A stretch of DNA of 16,432 bases from DASZHJ01 sp035581425 (GCA_035581425.1 DATJVP010000091.1:1-16432), one strand, 5' to 3'; shown: positions 1 to 7,513, counted from the stretch's first letter. Notes: a model not told the origin generated them from the letters alone. A program made the numbers and translations.

Positions 1-276
1 CACGCCGAGGATCATCGCGGCGAGTGAGGAGTCGGGTCCGAGGACGAGGATGCGGCTCGGACCGAACACCGCGTAAGCCAGCAGTGGCACGATGGTCGCA
101 TAGAGGCCGTAGATGCCGGGAACGCCCGACGCCTCCGCATAGGCGATCCCTACGGGCACCAGCATCGTCGCGAGCACGACCCCGGCGACGAGGTCATTTG
201 GAAGCCAGGACGCCTGGTAACGGCGCGCGATGACGAGCCCCGGCAGCCATCTCATCAGGCCCAGCCGTTCCGACAT
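1..276 (-). CDS. SulP-family anion (sulfate-type) permease, N-terminal part
   Basis: Only the first 92 residues lie in the window; the gene runs off the left edge. The ATG at 276-274 opens a frame that I translated by hand. After a short cytosolic lead with many basic residues, a segment beginning near residue 27 (NDLVAGVVLATMLVPVGIAY) starts the membrane domain. It is followed by EASGVPGIYGLYATIVP (about residues 48-64) and by GPSRILVLGPDSSLAAMI (about residues 72-89). These are the signature stretches of SulP/SLC26 transporters, which import sulfate, bicarbonate or dicarboxylates across the inner membrane. Substrate cannot be told from this part, and the C-terminal STAS domain expected in the family is outside the window. 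The start lies 5 bp after the mutY stop on the same strand, so co-transcription with mutY is likely. Family assignment is fairly sure; substrate is unknown. Confidence 0.85.
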   Translation of the reverse strand, partial: MSERLGLMRWLPGLVIARRYQASWLPNDLVAGVVLATMLVPVGIAYAEASGVPGIYGLYATIVPLLAYAVFGPSRILVLGPDSSLAAMILGV

Positions 277-281
277 TTCCG

Positions 282-1388
282 TCAGCGCGACGGGGCGCGC
301 CGGCTGCGGCTGCGCCGCGCGACGCCGAGCGCGTGGTTCACGATCTTCTTGATCGCGGTCGGCAGCGCCTGATCGGAAAGGCGATCAAGCGGCACCCACT
401 GACCCTCGGCCTTGGCACCGGTCGCGGTCTCGCCCGCGAGCACCGTCAGCTCCAGGTGGAAGTGGGTGAAGGTGTGACGCACCGTACCGGGCAGCCGCAC
501 CCACGCCGCCTTGACCGGCGCCTGCTGCCGCGCGATGGCCTCGTCGACCGCGGCCTCGCGCCACTCAGTGGAGGGCACCTCCATCATGCCGCCGAGGAGC
601 CCATTCTCCGGCCGCTTGCGCAGCAACACTGAGCCGTCGGGCCGGACCGCCCAGTAAGCGAAGCCGCGGCGTGTCGGCTTTTCTGGTCGGGCGCGGCGGC
701 GAGGCAGCGTCTCCGCGATCCCGAGCGCGCGGCCGCGGCAGGCGCTTTGCCAGGGACAGAGGATGCATTGCGGCGAGCGCGGCGTGCAGAGCGAGGCGCC
801 GAGATCCATGAGCGCCTGCGCGAAGTCCCCGCAGCGCGCGTCCGGCACCAGTGTCTCCGCGAGCGCGCGGATCTCGGACTTGGCAGCGGGAAGCGGCGTC
901 TCCAGCGCGAAGAGCCGAGCCATCACGCGCTCGACATTGCCGTCGACGGCGGCGGCCTTCCGATCGAAGGCGATGGCTGCGATGGCGGCAGCGGTATAGG
1001 CGCCGATCCCCGGCAGCTCTCGCAAGCCCTCGACGGTATCGGGAAAGTGTCCGCCGTGCTCCGCGACGATCGCGCGCGCGCAGCGGTGGAGATTACGCGC
1101 GCGCGCGTAGTAGCCGAGCCCCTGCCAGGCATGGAGCACTTCGTCGAGGCTCGCCGCGGCAAGCGCCTCGACCGAGGGAAAGCGCGCCACAAAGCGGTCA
1201 AAAAAAGCGGATACGGTTGTGACGGTCGTCTGCTGCAGCATGATCTCGCTGAGCCAGACGCGGTAGGGGTCCGGGCGCTCGCCGGGCCGTGCGCGCCACG
1301 GCAGCGAGCGCCGGTGCCGATCGTACCAGCCGAGGAGCTCGGGAGCGAGCTTCTGCGGATCGGGTGCGGTCGCGGCTTCGGGGCTCAT
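282..1388 (-). CDS. mutY: A/G-specific adenine DNA glycosylase MutY
   Basis: MutY removes adenine mispaired with 8-oxoguanine or guanine, in base-excision repair. From the ATG at 1388 the protein has 368 residues, normal for the family. Visible in order: the catalytic-Glu motif LSEIMLQQTTV (E48); the helix-hairpin-helix ELPGIGAYTAAAI (about 124-136); the catalytic Asp in AAVDGNV (D149); a 4Fe-4S cluster motif C-x6-C-x2-C-x5-C (C201, C208, C211, C217); then a NUDIX-like C-terminal 8-oxoG recognition domain with GLLGGMMEVPSTEW and the FTHFHLEL loop, the counterpart of the FSH loop. The frame is open upstream to 1748. An ATG at 1442 is possible but would overlap the divergent dciA gene and add a low-complexity tail, so I prefer 1388, although no strong Shine-Dalgarno is visible. 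It probably shares a transcript with the SulP gene downstream. Confidence 0.95.
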   Translation of the reverse strand: MSPEAATAPDPQKLAPELLGWYDRHRRSLPWRARPGERPDPYRVWLSEIMLQQTTVTTVSAFFDRFVARFPSVEALAAASLDEVLHAWQGLGYYARARNLHRCARAIVAEHGGHFPDTVEGLRELPGIGAYTAAAIAAIAFDRKAAAVDGNVERVMARLFALETPLPAAKSEIRALAETLVPDARCGDFAQALMDLGASLCTPRSPQCILCPWQSACRGRALGIAETLPRRRARPEKPTRRGFAYWAVRPDGSVLLRKRPENGLLGGMMEVPSTEWREAAVDEAIARQQAPVKAAWVRLPGTVRHTFTHFHLELTVLAGETATGAKAEGQWVPLDRLSDQALPTAIKKIVNHALGVARRSRSRRAPSR

Positions 1389-1467
1389 CGGCAGCGGGCG
1401 CGGCGGGATTCCTTCGACGGCGGCGGTACTGGGCTTTACCATGGCATGGGCACCGGAACGGAGCCAG
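1389..1467. promoter_or_regulatory. Divergent mutY/dciA start region
   Basis: The stretch between the preferred starts of mutY (1388, minus) and dciA (1468, plus) is only 79 bp and must hold any divergent promoters. It contains the palindrome CCATGG at 1439-1444, which gives an ATG on both strands at once: alternative, longer starts for both genes. I see no convincing -35/-10 pair, so this is a positional inference. Confidence 0.35.
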
Positions 1468-1962
1468 ATGGCAGTGAGCGAAAGTGGCGAGCGGCGCAAG
1501 CAGATGCGTGCGGTGGGCCAAGAGCTCCCGCAGATCGCGGGACGCGCGCTTGGAAAGCGCGGGCTCGGCGAGGCGCATTTGCTCTCGGACTGGGCCTCCG
1601 TCGTCGGCCCCGAGCTAGCGGCGGAGACGGTGCCGGTGAAGCTCGCCTTTCCGCCGGGCGAGCGCCGCAACGGAACGCTGCGGCTCCGCGTGACCTCCGC
1701 GGCAGCGCTCGCGGTGCAGCACCGCGAGCCGCAGATCCTTGAGCGCATAAACGGCTTCCTTGGCTACCCCGCGGTTCGGCGACTCGCGCTCCTCCAGGGG
1801 CCGCTTCCGAGCGCTGCGCCGGCCCGCCCGCCCCCTCCCCGCCCGCTCAGCGCCGAGGAGGCCAGGCTCCTGGACCGGCACCTCGCGCAAGTCCCTGAGT
1901 CCGGCCTCAAATCCGCACTTCATAAGCTTGGCATGGCGATCGCCCGCCAGCGCCGGGGCTGA
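1468..1962 (+). CDS. dciA: DUF721/DciA-like replicative helicase loader homologue
   Basis: A 164-residue DUF721 protein. The family includes DciA, which in bacteria lacking DnaC/DnaI is thought to help load the replicative helicase DnaB. The N-terminal domain shows the family pattern: LLSDWASVVGPELAAETVPV, then the strand TLRLRVTSAAALAVQ, then the helix EPQILERINGFLGYPAVRRL. A proline-rich linker (PARPPPPRPL) and a helical C-terminal tail (SAEEARLLDRHLAQVPESGL) follow. I chose the ATG at 1468 because GGAG at 1460-1463 lies just upstream. An in-frame ATG at 1441 would give 173 residues and is also possible. Divergence from mutY and placement before a DsbA-family gene and smc is a familiar alphaproteobacterial arrangement, which supports the call. 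The family is clear; helicase loading here is inferred from homologues. Confidence 0.85.
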   Translation: MAVSESGERRKQMRAVGQELPQIAGRALGKRGLGEAHLLSDWASVVGPELAAETVPVKLAFPPGERRNGTLRLRVTSAAALAVQHREPQILERINGFLGYPAVRRLALLQGPLPSAAPARPPPPRPLSAEEARLLDRHLAQVPESGLKSALHKLGMAIARQRRG

Positions 1963-1979
1963 CCCCCATCCCCCACGGC

Positions 1980-2008
1980 TTGCATTGCCCGTAGGGCGGA
2001 CCTAGCAT
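1980..2008 (+). promoter_or_regulatory. Possible sigma-70-type promoter of the DsbA-family gene
   Basis: TTGCAT at 1980-1985 and TAGCAT at 2003-2008 are separated by 17 bp. The -35 box matches consensus only in TTG, while the -10 matches four of six positions. A transcript would start near 2015, about 20 bp before the ATG at 2035. The position in the short gap after dciA fits, but the boxes are weak and the gene may also be read from upstream. Confidence 0.35.
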
Positions 2009-2034
2009 CAACATCTAGTGGCTCGGAGAGAGAG

Positions 2035-2685
2035 ATGTCGAAGATTTGGATGAGTTTGGTTGCGCTCCTGCTGGCTGCTGCCATCGGGGCGGCGGTGCCA
2101 GCGCGCGCCCAGGAAGGAGTGCCCGTACCCTCAGCCAACGACATCAGCCTCGGCAAGGAGGACGCACCCATCACGATCTTCGAGTACGGCTCGCTCGACT
2201 GTCCGCACTGCGCCGAGTTCGACGAGACGACGCTGCCGAAAATCAAGGCGAACTGGATCGACACCGGGAAGGCGCGGCTGGTGTTCCGCGACTTCCCGCT
2301 GAGCGGCGCCGCAATCATCGCGGCAATGGCCGCGCATTGCGCACCCAAGGAGCAGTTCTACGGCTTCGTCGACGTGCTCTTCCGCAACCAGACGACCTGG
2401 GGTCACTACGAGCAGCGCGATCCGCAGGTGCGCTCGCAGATGGCGCAGGCCTCGCTGGCGAAGCTCGTCAAGATCGGCGGCATGAGCGACGAGACGTTCA
2501 ACAAGTGCATGGCCGACGACGCGTTGCGCAAGCGCATCATCGACGTCGCATTCGAGGGCAAGGAAAAGTTCGGCATCGAGTCCACGCCGACTTTCTTCAT
2601 CAACGGAGTCAAGTTCGTGGGGGCGCAGCCCTACGAGGAGTTCGCGAAGGCGCTGGCCGAGGCGGAATCCAAGGCGAAATCCTGA
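2035..2685 (+). CDS. DsbA-family periplasmic thiol:disulfide oxidoreductase
   Basis: A 216-residue secreted thioredoxin-fold protein. Residues 1-25 form a signal peptide (MSKIW, a hydrophobic run, then VPARA before Q26), so the mature protein should be periplasmic. The mature part has the redox motif CPHC (C56, C59) after ITIFEYGSLD, a helical insertion, and the cis-proline loop ESTPTFFING (P185) facing the active site. Two further cysteines, C102 and C158, lie in the helical domain and could form the second disulfide known from some alphaproteobacterial DsbA proteins. The likely role is disulfide formation or isomerisation in exported proteins; the electron partner (DsbB or DsbD type) is not in the window. 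The start is backed by the purine-rich GGAGAGAGAG just before the ATG. Location between dciA and smc is recurrent in alphaproteobacteria. Family sure; exact role (DsbA, DsbC-like or DsbG-like) open. Confidence 0.9.
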   Translation: MSKIWMSLVALLLAAAIGAAVPARAQEGVPVPSANDISLGKEDAPITIFEYGSLDCPHCAEFDETTLPKIKANWIDTGKARLVFRDFPLSGAAIIAAMAAHCAPKEQFYGFVDVLFRNQTTWGHYEQRDPQVRSQMAQASLAKLVKIGGMSDETFNKCMADDALRKRIIDVAFEGKEKFGIESTPTFFINGVKFVGAQPYEEFAKALAEAESKAKS

Positions 2686-2703
2686 GCCGCGGCATAGCGG
2701 CTC
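2684..2703 (+). terminator. Hairpin after the DsbA-family gene (no U-tract)
   Basis: GAGCCGC (2684-2690) and GCGGCTC (2697-2703) form a perfect 7-bp stem with the 6-nt loop GGCATA, starting in the stop codon. No run of T follows, so this is not a classical intrinsic terminator. It may be a processing or mRNA-stability hairpin between the DsbA-family gene and smc, or of no function. Confidence 0.3.
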
Positions 2704-2742
2704 GGATGACAACGAAAACGGTCGGGGACGGATAAAGGTATC

Positions 2743-5700
2743 GTGCAGTTCTCACGGCTACGGTTGACCGGCTTCAAGTCTTTCGTCGATCCCACCGATC
2801 TCGCGATCGAGCCGGGACTCACGGGAATCGTCGGGCCCAACGGCTGCGGCAAGTCGAACCTCGTCGAGGCGCTCCGCTGGGCGATGGGCGAGACTTCGGC
2901 CAAGCGCCTGCGCGGCGGCGAGATGGACGACGTGATCTTCGGCGGCACCGGAACACGCCCGGCGCGGAACGTCGCCGAGGTGGGCCTCCATCTCGACAAC
3001 GCCGACCGCAGCGCGCCCTCGCATCTGAACGAGCAGGCGGAGATCGAGATCGTCCGCCGGATCGAGCGCGGCATGGGCTCCGCCTACCGCATCAACGGGC
3101 GCGAAGTGCGCGCGCGCGACGTGCAGCTGCTCTTCGCGGATCTCGCGACCGGCGCGCACTCGACGGCGATGGTGAGCCAAGGCCGGATCGGCTGGATCAT
3201 CGGCGCAAAGCCCATCGAGCGCCGCGCCCTCCTCGAGGAGGCCGCGGGAATCTCGGGCCTGCATGCGCGACGGCACGAGGCGGAGCTCCGTCTCAAGGCA
3301 GCCGAGGCGAACCTCCTTCGCCTCGACGACATCATCCGCACCCAGGAAGACCAGCTCGAGACGCTGAAGAAGCAAGCGCGCCAGGCCAACCGCTACCGCC
3401 GCCTCTCCGATCACATCCGCCGCGCCGAGGCGATGGTGCTGCACCTGCGCTGGCTCAAGGCGACTGCCGAGCTCGAGGCCGTGACCGAGCAGCTGCATCT
3501 GGTCGAGGGCCAGGTCGGCGACCTCACCATTGCGGCGCTCGCCGCGGAGCGCGCGCGAGAGAGCGTGGCCCAGACGCTGCCGGGCCTCCGACAGAGCGAG
3601 GCGGTGGCGGCGGCGGAGCTGCAGCGTCTCACGCTCGCGCGCCAGACCCTCGAGGACGAGGAGCGGCGCGTGGGCGAGGCGCGGGCCGTCGCGGAAGCGC
3701 GGTTGCGGCAGGTGGAGCAAGACCTGCTGCGCGAGAGCGCGCTCGCGGAAGACGCCCGTCTGGCGCTCGATACCCTCATGAGCGAGCGCGTCACGCTCGA
3801 AGCCGCGCAGGGCGGCGAGACGCAGGCGCAAGCCGCGGCCGCGGCGGCGCTCCGTCAGGCGACCGCCGAGGCCGCGGAGCGCGAGACCGAGCTGCATCGC
3901 CTCACGGAGGAGGCGGCGGCGCTCGAGGCTCGGCGCGCGGCGCTGGCGCGCGAGGCGCAGGAGATGGAGGAGCGCCGCGCCCGGCTCGGCGAGCGCCACG
4001 ATGAGATCGCGCGCCAGCGCGCGGCGCTCGAGGCGGAGGCCTTGCCCTCGGGCATCGTCGAGGCCGCAACCGCGCTGGTCGCTGCCGCCGAGGCCGAGAT
4101 GGCGCGCGTGAGTGCGGCCGTCGACACTGCGGAGGAGGCGCTTCGCCGGGCCGAGGCTGCGGAGCAGGCGGCGCGCGGGCCGCTCGAGGCCGCGCAGGCG
4201 CGGCGCCAGAAGCTCGCGACCGAGGCACAGGCGCTCAACGAGCTCCTCGCCGCGACGGCGAGCCGCGAGGCGACGCCCCTCATCGATACGCTTCGCGTCG
4301 AGACCGGCTACGAGGCGGCGCTGGGCGCTGCCCTCGGGGACGACCTCACGGCACCGCTCGATCCCGGCGCGCCCATTCACTGGACGACGCTCCCGCCCTA
4401 CGAGAGCGCACCGGACCTGCCTTCGGAAGTGGATCGGCTCGCGAATTTTGTGACGGCACCGCCGGTATTGCAGCGCCGGCTCGGCCAGATCGGCATCGTC
4501 GCCGACGCCGCCACCGCAGAGCGCCTGCGCATGCGGCTCCGCCCGGGACAGCGCCTCGTCAGCCGCGATGGCGCGCTCTGGCGCTGGGATGGGCTGACGC
4601 GCGCTGCCGGCACGCCGACCTCCGCGGCCCAGCGGCTCCGCCAGCGCAACCGTCTTGCCGAGCTCGCAGAGCAGCTCGTCGGCGCCGATCGCGAGCTCGA
4701 AGCGTGCACGCAGGCTATCGACGCCGCGCGCGCGGAAGCGATGACCGCCGCGACCGCTGCACGCAGCGCGCGCGGCACGCTGCAGGAGACGATGCGCATG
4801 GCCGCGGCGACGCGGGAGCGGCAGACGCAGGTGGCGCGTCGCCAGGCCGAGACGGACAGCCGCCTTTCGGCACTTGTCGAGAGCGCGCGTCGATGCGCAG
4901 AGGATCTCGGGGAGGCCGAGCGGCGTGAGGTGACAGCGCGCGAGACACTCGCGGCGCTCGCCGACCCCGCGCTCGCGCGCGAGCGTATCGGCACGCTCCG
5001 GGGCGAGCTCGGAGAGAGGCGCTCGGTCGAGGCGGAGCGCCGGAGTGAGCTCGACCGTCTGCTGCGCGAGGCGGAGGCTCGGCGCGCGCGGCTCGGGACC
5101 GTCGCGGGCGAGGAGCATTCCTGGCGCGACCGCGCGGAGGCTGCAGCGCACCAGCGGAACGCGCTCGAAGAGCGCCGAGCGATGCTCGGCGAGGAGTTAG
5201 CGGCGCTCGAGCGCAGGCCCACGGAGCTCGCGGCTCAGCGCGAGGCGCTCGCGGAATCGATCGCGCGTGCAACCGAGAGACGTAGCGCGGCCGGCGACGA
5301 ACTCGCGCGCGCGGAAACGCGGCTCACCGAGGTCGAGAAAGCCGCGAAGTCGGCGGACGGCGAATTGGCCGCCGCGCGCGAGGAGCGCGTGCGCTCGGAG
5401 GGACTACGCGACCAGGCGCGGCATGTCTGCGACGAGGTCGCAGCCCGCATCGCCGAGCGGCTCGGCACCGCGCCGCAGCAGGTCCCGGAGATCGCGGAAA
5501 TCGAGGACGAGGCGGCGCTTCCCGAGCTCGAGCAGGCGGAGACGCGGCTCGAGCGCCTCGTGCGCGAGCGCGAGAACATGGGGCCGGTCAATCTCGTCGC
5601 GGAGGCCGAGGCGAACGAGCTCGAGCAGCGGGTCGCGAGCCTCAAGGCTGAGCGCGAGGACCTCGTCCAGGCGATCGCGAAGCTCCGCCAGGGCATCAAT

Positions 5701-6219
5701 GCGCTCAACCGCGAGGGCCGCGAGCGCCTGATCGCGGCCTTCGCCAAGGTAAACGAGCATTTCCAAGAGCTTTTCGTCCGCCTCTTCGGCGGCGGGCGGG
5801 CGCATCTCGAGCTCCGCGAGCCCGAGGAGAGCACGGATACCGACCCGCTCGAATCCGGGCTCGAGATCATGGCGAGCCCGCCGGGCAAGCGGCTCCAGAA
5901 CCTGTCGCTGCTGTCAGGCGGCGAGCAGGCCCTGACGGCGCTCGCCCTTTTGTTCGCGGTCTTCCTCACCAACCCCGCACCGATTTGCGTACTCGATGAG
6001 GTCGACGCGCCGCTCGACGACGCCAATGTCGACCGCTTCTGCCGGCTCGTCAGCGAGATCGCCGAAAGCGCGCAGACGCGCTTCCTCATCATCACCCACC
6101 ACCGCATCACCATGGCGCGGATGGACCGCCTCTACGGCGTCACCATGGCCGAGCGTGGCATCTCCCAGCTCGTCTCGGTCGACCTCCAGGCGGCGGAGCA
6201 GCTGCGCCGCACGGCCTGA
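2743..6219 (+). CDS. smc: Chromosome segregation ATPase SMC (condensin)
   Basis: The 1158-residue SMC protein dimerises and, with ScpA/ScpB, compacts and segregates the chromosome. The N-terminal head has the Walker A motif GPNGCGKS (residues 31-38) after the family opening RLRLTGFKSFVDP. A first coiled coil runs from about 170 to 500, very rich in Ala, Glu and Arg. The hinge spans roughly 510-625 (VETGYEAALGAALGDDL to LVSRDGALWRWDGLTRA) and has the reduced, Trp-containing end seen in alphaproteobacterial SMC. A second coiled coil runs to about 970. The C-terminal head carries the ABC signature LSGGEQ (1057-1062), Walker B ICVLDEVDAPLDD (D1085, E1086) and the switch histidines in IITHHR. The start is a GTG with AAAGG four bases upstream; this gives the usual MQFSRLRL beginning, and there is no better ATG. 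ScpA/ScpB are not in the window. A probable terminator follows. Confidence 0.97.
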   Translation: MQFSRLRLTGFKSFVDPTDLAIEPGLTGIVGPNGCGKSNLVEALRWAMGETSAKRLRGGEMDDVIFGGTGTRPARNVAEVGLHLDNADRSAPSHLNEQAEIEIVRRIERGMGSAYRINGREVRARDVQLLFADLATGAHSTAMVSQGRIGWIIGAKPIERRALLEEAAGISGLHARRHEAELRLKAAEANLLRLDDIIRTQEDQLETLKKQARQANRYRRLSDHIRRAEAMVLHLRWLKATAELEAVTEQLHLVEGQVGDLTIAALAAERARESVAQTLPGLRQSEAVAAAELQRLTLARQTLEDEERRVGEARAVAEARLRQVEQDLLRESALAEDARLALDTLMSERVTLEAAQGGETQAQAAAAAALRQATAEAAERETELHRLTEEAAALEARRAALAREAQEMEERRARLGERHDEIARQRAALEAEALPSGIVEAATALVAAAEAEMARVSAAVDTAEEALRRAEAAEQAARGPLEAAQARRQKLATEAQALNELLAATASREATPLIDTLRVETGYEAALGAALGDDLTAPLDPGAPIHWTTLPPYESAPDLPSEVDRLANFVTAPPVLQRRLGQIGIVADAATAERLRMRLRPGQRLVSRDGALWRWDGLTRAAGTPTSAAQRLRQRNRLAELAEQLVGADRELEACTQAIDAARAEAMTAATAARSARGTLQETMRMAAATRERQTQVARRQAETDSRLSALVESARRCAEDLGEAERREVTARETLAALADPALARERIGTLRGELGERRSVEAERRSELDRLLREAEARRARLGTVAGEEHSWRDRAEAAAHQRNALEERRAMLGEELAALERRPTELAAQREALAESIARATERRSAAGDELARAETRLTEVEKAAKSADGELAAAREERVRSEGLRDQARHVCDEVAARIAERLGTAPQQVPEIAEIEDEAALPELEQAETRLERLVRERENMGPVNLVAEAEANELEQRVASLKAEREDLVQAIAKLRQGINALNREGRERLIAAFAKVNEHFQELFVRLFGGGRAHLELREPEESTDTDPLESGLEIMASPPGKRLQNLSLLSGGEQALTALALLFAVFLTNPAPICVLDEVDAPLDDANVDRFCRLVSEIAESAQTRFLIITHHRITMARMDRLYGVTMAERGISQLVSVDLQAAEQLRRTA

Positions 6220-6224
6220 GCCTC

Positions 6225-6258
6225 AAAGGCCGCAAGCCTCGGGAAAACGCGGCTTTTT
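6225..6258 (+). terminator. Probable intrinsic terminator after smc
   Basis: AAAGGCCGC (6225-6233) pairs with GCGGCTTTT (6249-6257), a 9-bp stem with one G-U pair and a 15-nt loop. The stem core GCCGC/GCGGC is followed by TTTTT at 6254-6258. It starts 6 bp after the smc stop and lies before the atp promoter, the right place to separate the two units. The large loop lowers confidence. Confidence 0.5.
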
Positions 6259-6286
6259 CGCGCATGGGATCGGGGGTTTTCCAGTA

Positions 6287-6315
6287 TTGACAGGGCAATG
6301 ACCCACCCCTAAGGT
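6287..6315 (+). promoter_or_regulatory. Promoter of the atpIBEF'F operon
   Basis: A perfect -35 box TTGACA (6287-6292) lies 17 bp from TAAGGT (6310-6315), which matches the -10 consensus at the important T, A and final T. Transcription would start near 6322, giving a leader of about 75 nt before the atpI ATG at 6397. It sits in the only sizeable gap between smc and the ATP synthase genes. This is the best promoter-like sequence I found in the window. Confidence 0.6.
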
Positions 6316-6317
6316 GC

Positions 6318-6332
6318 GCGCCGTTTCGGCGC
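6318..6332 (+). repeat. Perfect inverted repeat at the atp transcript start
   Basis: GCGCCG (6318-6323), TTT, CGGCGC (6327-6332): a 6-bp stem with a 3-nt loop, overlapping the predicted transcription start. A competing pairing uses GTGC...GCCG with the CGGCGCAC that follows a little downstream. It could be a 5' mRNA hairpin or an operator, or a by-product of high GC content. Confidence 0.4.
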
Positions 6333-6396
6333 TCCCGGCGCACGGAACAGGGGGCTTTTGCAGCGGCGGCTGTTTTACCGGCGACAGGCGGAAGCG

Positions 6397-6780
6397 ATGA
6401 CGGAGCCCGAACGGCCCGATCCCCTCGCGGCGCTGGGAGAGCGCATCGAGAGGGCGCAGCGTGCCCAGGAGGGCAAGCGGCGCTCGGCCGATGCAGAGAC
6501 GAGCCCATCGTCGAAGGAGGGGATGGGCCTCGGTTTCCGCATCGGAATCGAGTTGGTGGTTGCGGTTGTCGTGGGTGTCGGCCTCGGCTGGGCCTTCGAT
6601 CACTGGCTTGGTACTCGGCCCTGGGGATTGCTGGTGTTTCTCTTCCTCGGGATCGGCGCGGGCATGACCAACGTCTACCGCGTCGTCAAAGGGCTCGGGA
6701 TGGGCGTGGGATACAAGGGCGGCGGGCAAGCCGGCGCCAGCGGCAGGGATACGAAGAGCGACTGGGACGACGAGGACTGA
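6397..6780 (+). CDS. atpI: F0F1 ATP synthase assembly protein AtpI
   Basis: A 127-residue AtpI-type protein, the small membrane protein that opens many F0 operons and assists c-ring assembly or Mg handling. The N-terminal 45 residues are charged and hydrophilic. Two membrane segments follow: IGIELVVAVVVGVGLGWAF and WGLLVFLFLGIGAGMTNVY. They flank the conserved DHWLGTRPWG loop, and a Gly-rich, acidic tail ends the protein. The frame is open from a TTG at 6358, but the ATG at 6397, preceded by AGGCGGAA, gives the typical alphaproteobacterial MTEP-like beginning. It is the first gene after the promoter at 6287-6315 and is separated from atpB by a single base, so translational coupling is likely. 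Family assignment is good from topology, the loop motif and the operon position. Confidence 0.9.
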   Translation: MTEPERPDPLAALGERIERAQRAQEGKRRSADAETSPSSKEGMGLGFRIGIELVVAVVVGVGLGWAFDHWLGTRPWGLLVFLFLGIGAGMTNVYRVVKGLGMGVGYKGGGQAGASGRDTKSDWDDED

Positions 6781-6781
6781 C

Positions 6782-7513
6782 GTGGCGGCGGAATCGAGCC
6801 CACTCCATCAATTCACGATCGAGCGCATCGCCGAGATTCATGTCGGCGGCCTCGATCTCTCCTTCACGAACTCGGCGCTGCTGATGCTGATCGCGGCGGG
6901 TTCGGTGACGCTCTTCATGGTCCTGGCGACACGCGGCGCTAGCGACGTGCCGGGCCGGCTGCAATCCTCCGCGGAGATACTCTACGACTTCATCGCCAAC
7001 ATGCTCCAGGAGAACGTCGGCGATGAAGGGCGGCGCTACTTCCCCTTCCTCTTCACGCTCTTTACCTTCATCCTCTTCGGCAATCTCCTGGGGATGATCC
7101 CTTACAGCTTCACCTTCACGAGCCACATCGTCGTGACCTTCGCGATGGCCGCGGTGGTTTTCATCGGCGTGACGCTTATTGGCATCTTCCATCACGGTTT
7201 ACACTTCCTCAGTTTCTTTGCGCCGCAGGGCGTGCCAAAGCCGTTATTGGTGCTGTTGGTGCCGATCGAGATCCTCTCTTACTTCATTCGCCCCTTCACG
7301 CTGGCGATCCGGCTCTTCGCGAACATGGTCGCAGGCCACACCATGCTCGTGATCTTCGCGGGCTTCGTGGGATCGCTGGGCATCTTCTTCTTTTTGCCGA
7401 TCGTGATGGACGCGGCGATCGTGCTGCTGGAACTCCTGGTGGCGGCGCTGCAAGCCTACGTCTTCACGATCCTATCCTGCCTCTACCTCAAGGACGCGAT
7501 TCACCTGCACTGA
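6782..7513 (+). CDS. atpB: ATP synthase F0 subunit a
   Basis: Subunit a forms the proton half-channels against the rotating c-ring in the inner membrane. The protein has 243 residues, typical of alphaproteobacterial AtpB, with several membrane helices. The essential stator arginine is R177 in PFTLAIRLFANMVAGH, the counterpart of E. coli Arg210. The last helices (VLLELLVAALQAYVFTIL) carry the conserved Glu and Gln of the channel, followed by YLKDAI. The start is a GTG one base after the atpI stop, with GAGGA just upstream at the end of atpI. This GTG gives the family beginning SPLHQFTIERI, so I accept it. Second gene of the F0 operon. Confidence 0.97.
   Translation: MAAESSPLHQFTIERIAEIHVGGLDLSFTNSALLMLIAAGSVTLFMVLATRGASDVPGRLQSSAEILYDFIANMLQENVGDEGRRYFPFLFTLFTFILFGNLLGMIPYSFTFTSHIVVTFAMAAVVFIGVTLIGIFHHGLHFLSFFAPQGVPKPLLVLLVPIEILSYFIRPFTLAIRLFANMVAGHTMLVIFAGFVGSLGIFFFLPIVMDAAIVLLELLVAALQAYVFTILSCLYLKDAIHLH

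Noticed and set aside
1067..1108. CG-alternating stretch (GATCGCGCGCGCGC and GCGCGCGCG) as a possible repeat or Z-DNA element
   Set aside because: It lies within mutY coding Ala/Arg-rich sequence and follows from codon bias.
747..1742. 331-residue plus-strand frame opposite mutY
   Set aside because: MutY on the other strand has all catalytic and iron-sulfur residues, so this is a shadow frame.
1389..1748. N-terminal extension of MutY up to 1748
   Set aside because: The added 120 residues are antisense to dciA, Ser/Arg-rich and unlike any MutY N-terminus.
3840..4260. Repetitive GCGGCGCTCGAGG-like units as a DNA repeat array
   Set aside because: They encode the Ala/Glu/Arg heptads of the SMC coiled coil and are not exact tandem repeats.
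2758..5151. 797-residue open frame on the minus strand inside smc
   Set aside because: It is antisense to the clearly coding SMC frame. The translation is Arg/Leu/Ala-rich with no domain, and long antisense frames are expected in GC-rich genes with strong third-position bias.
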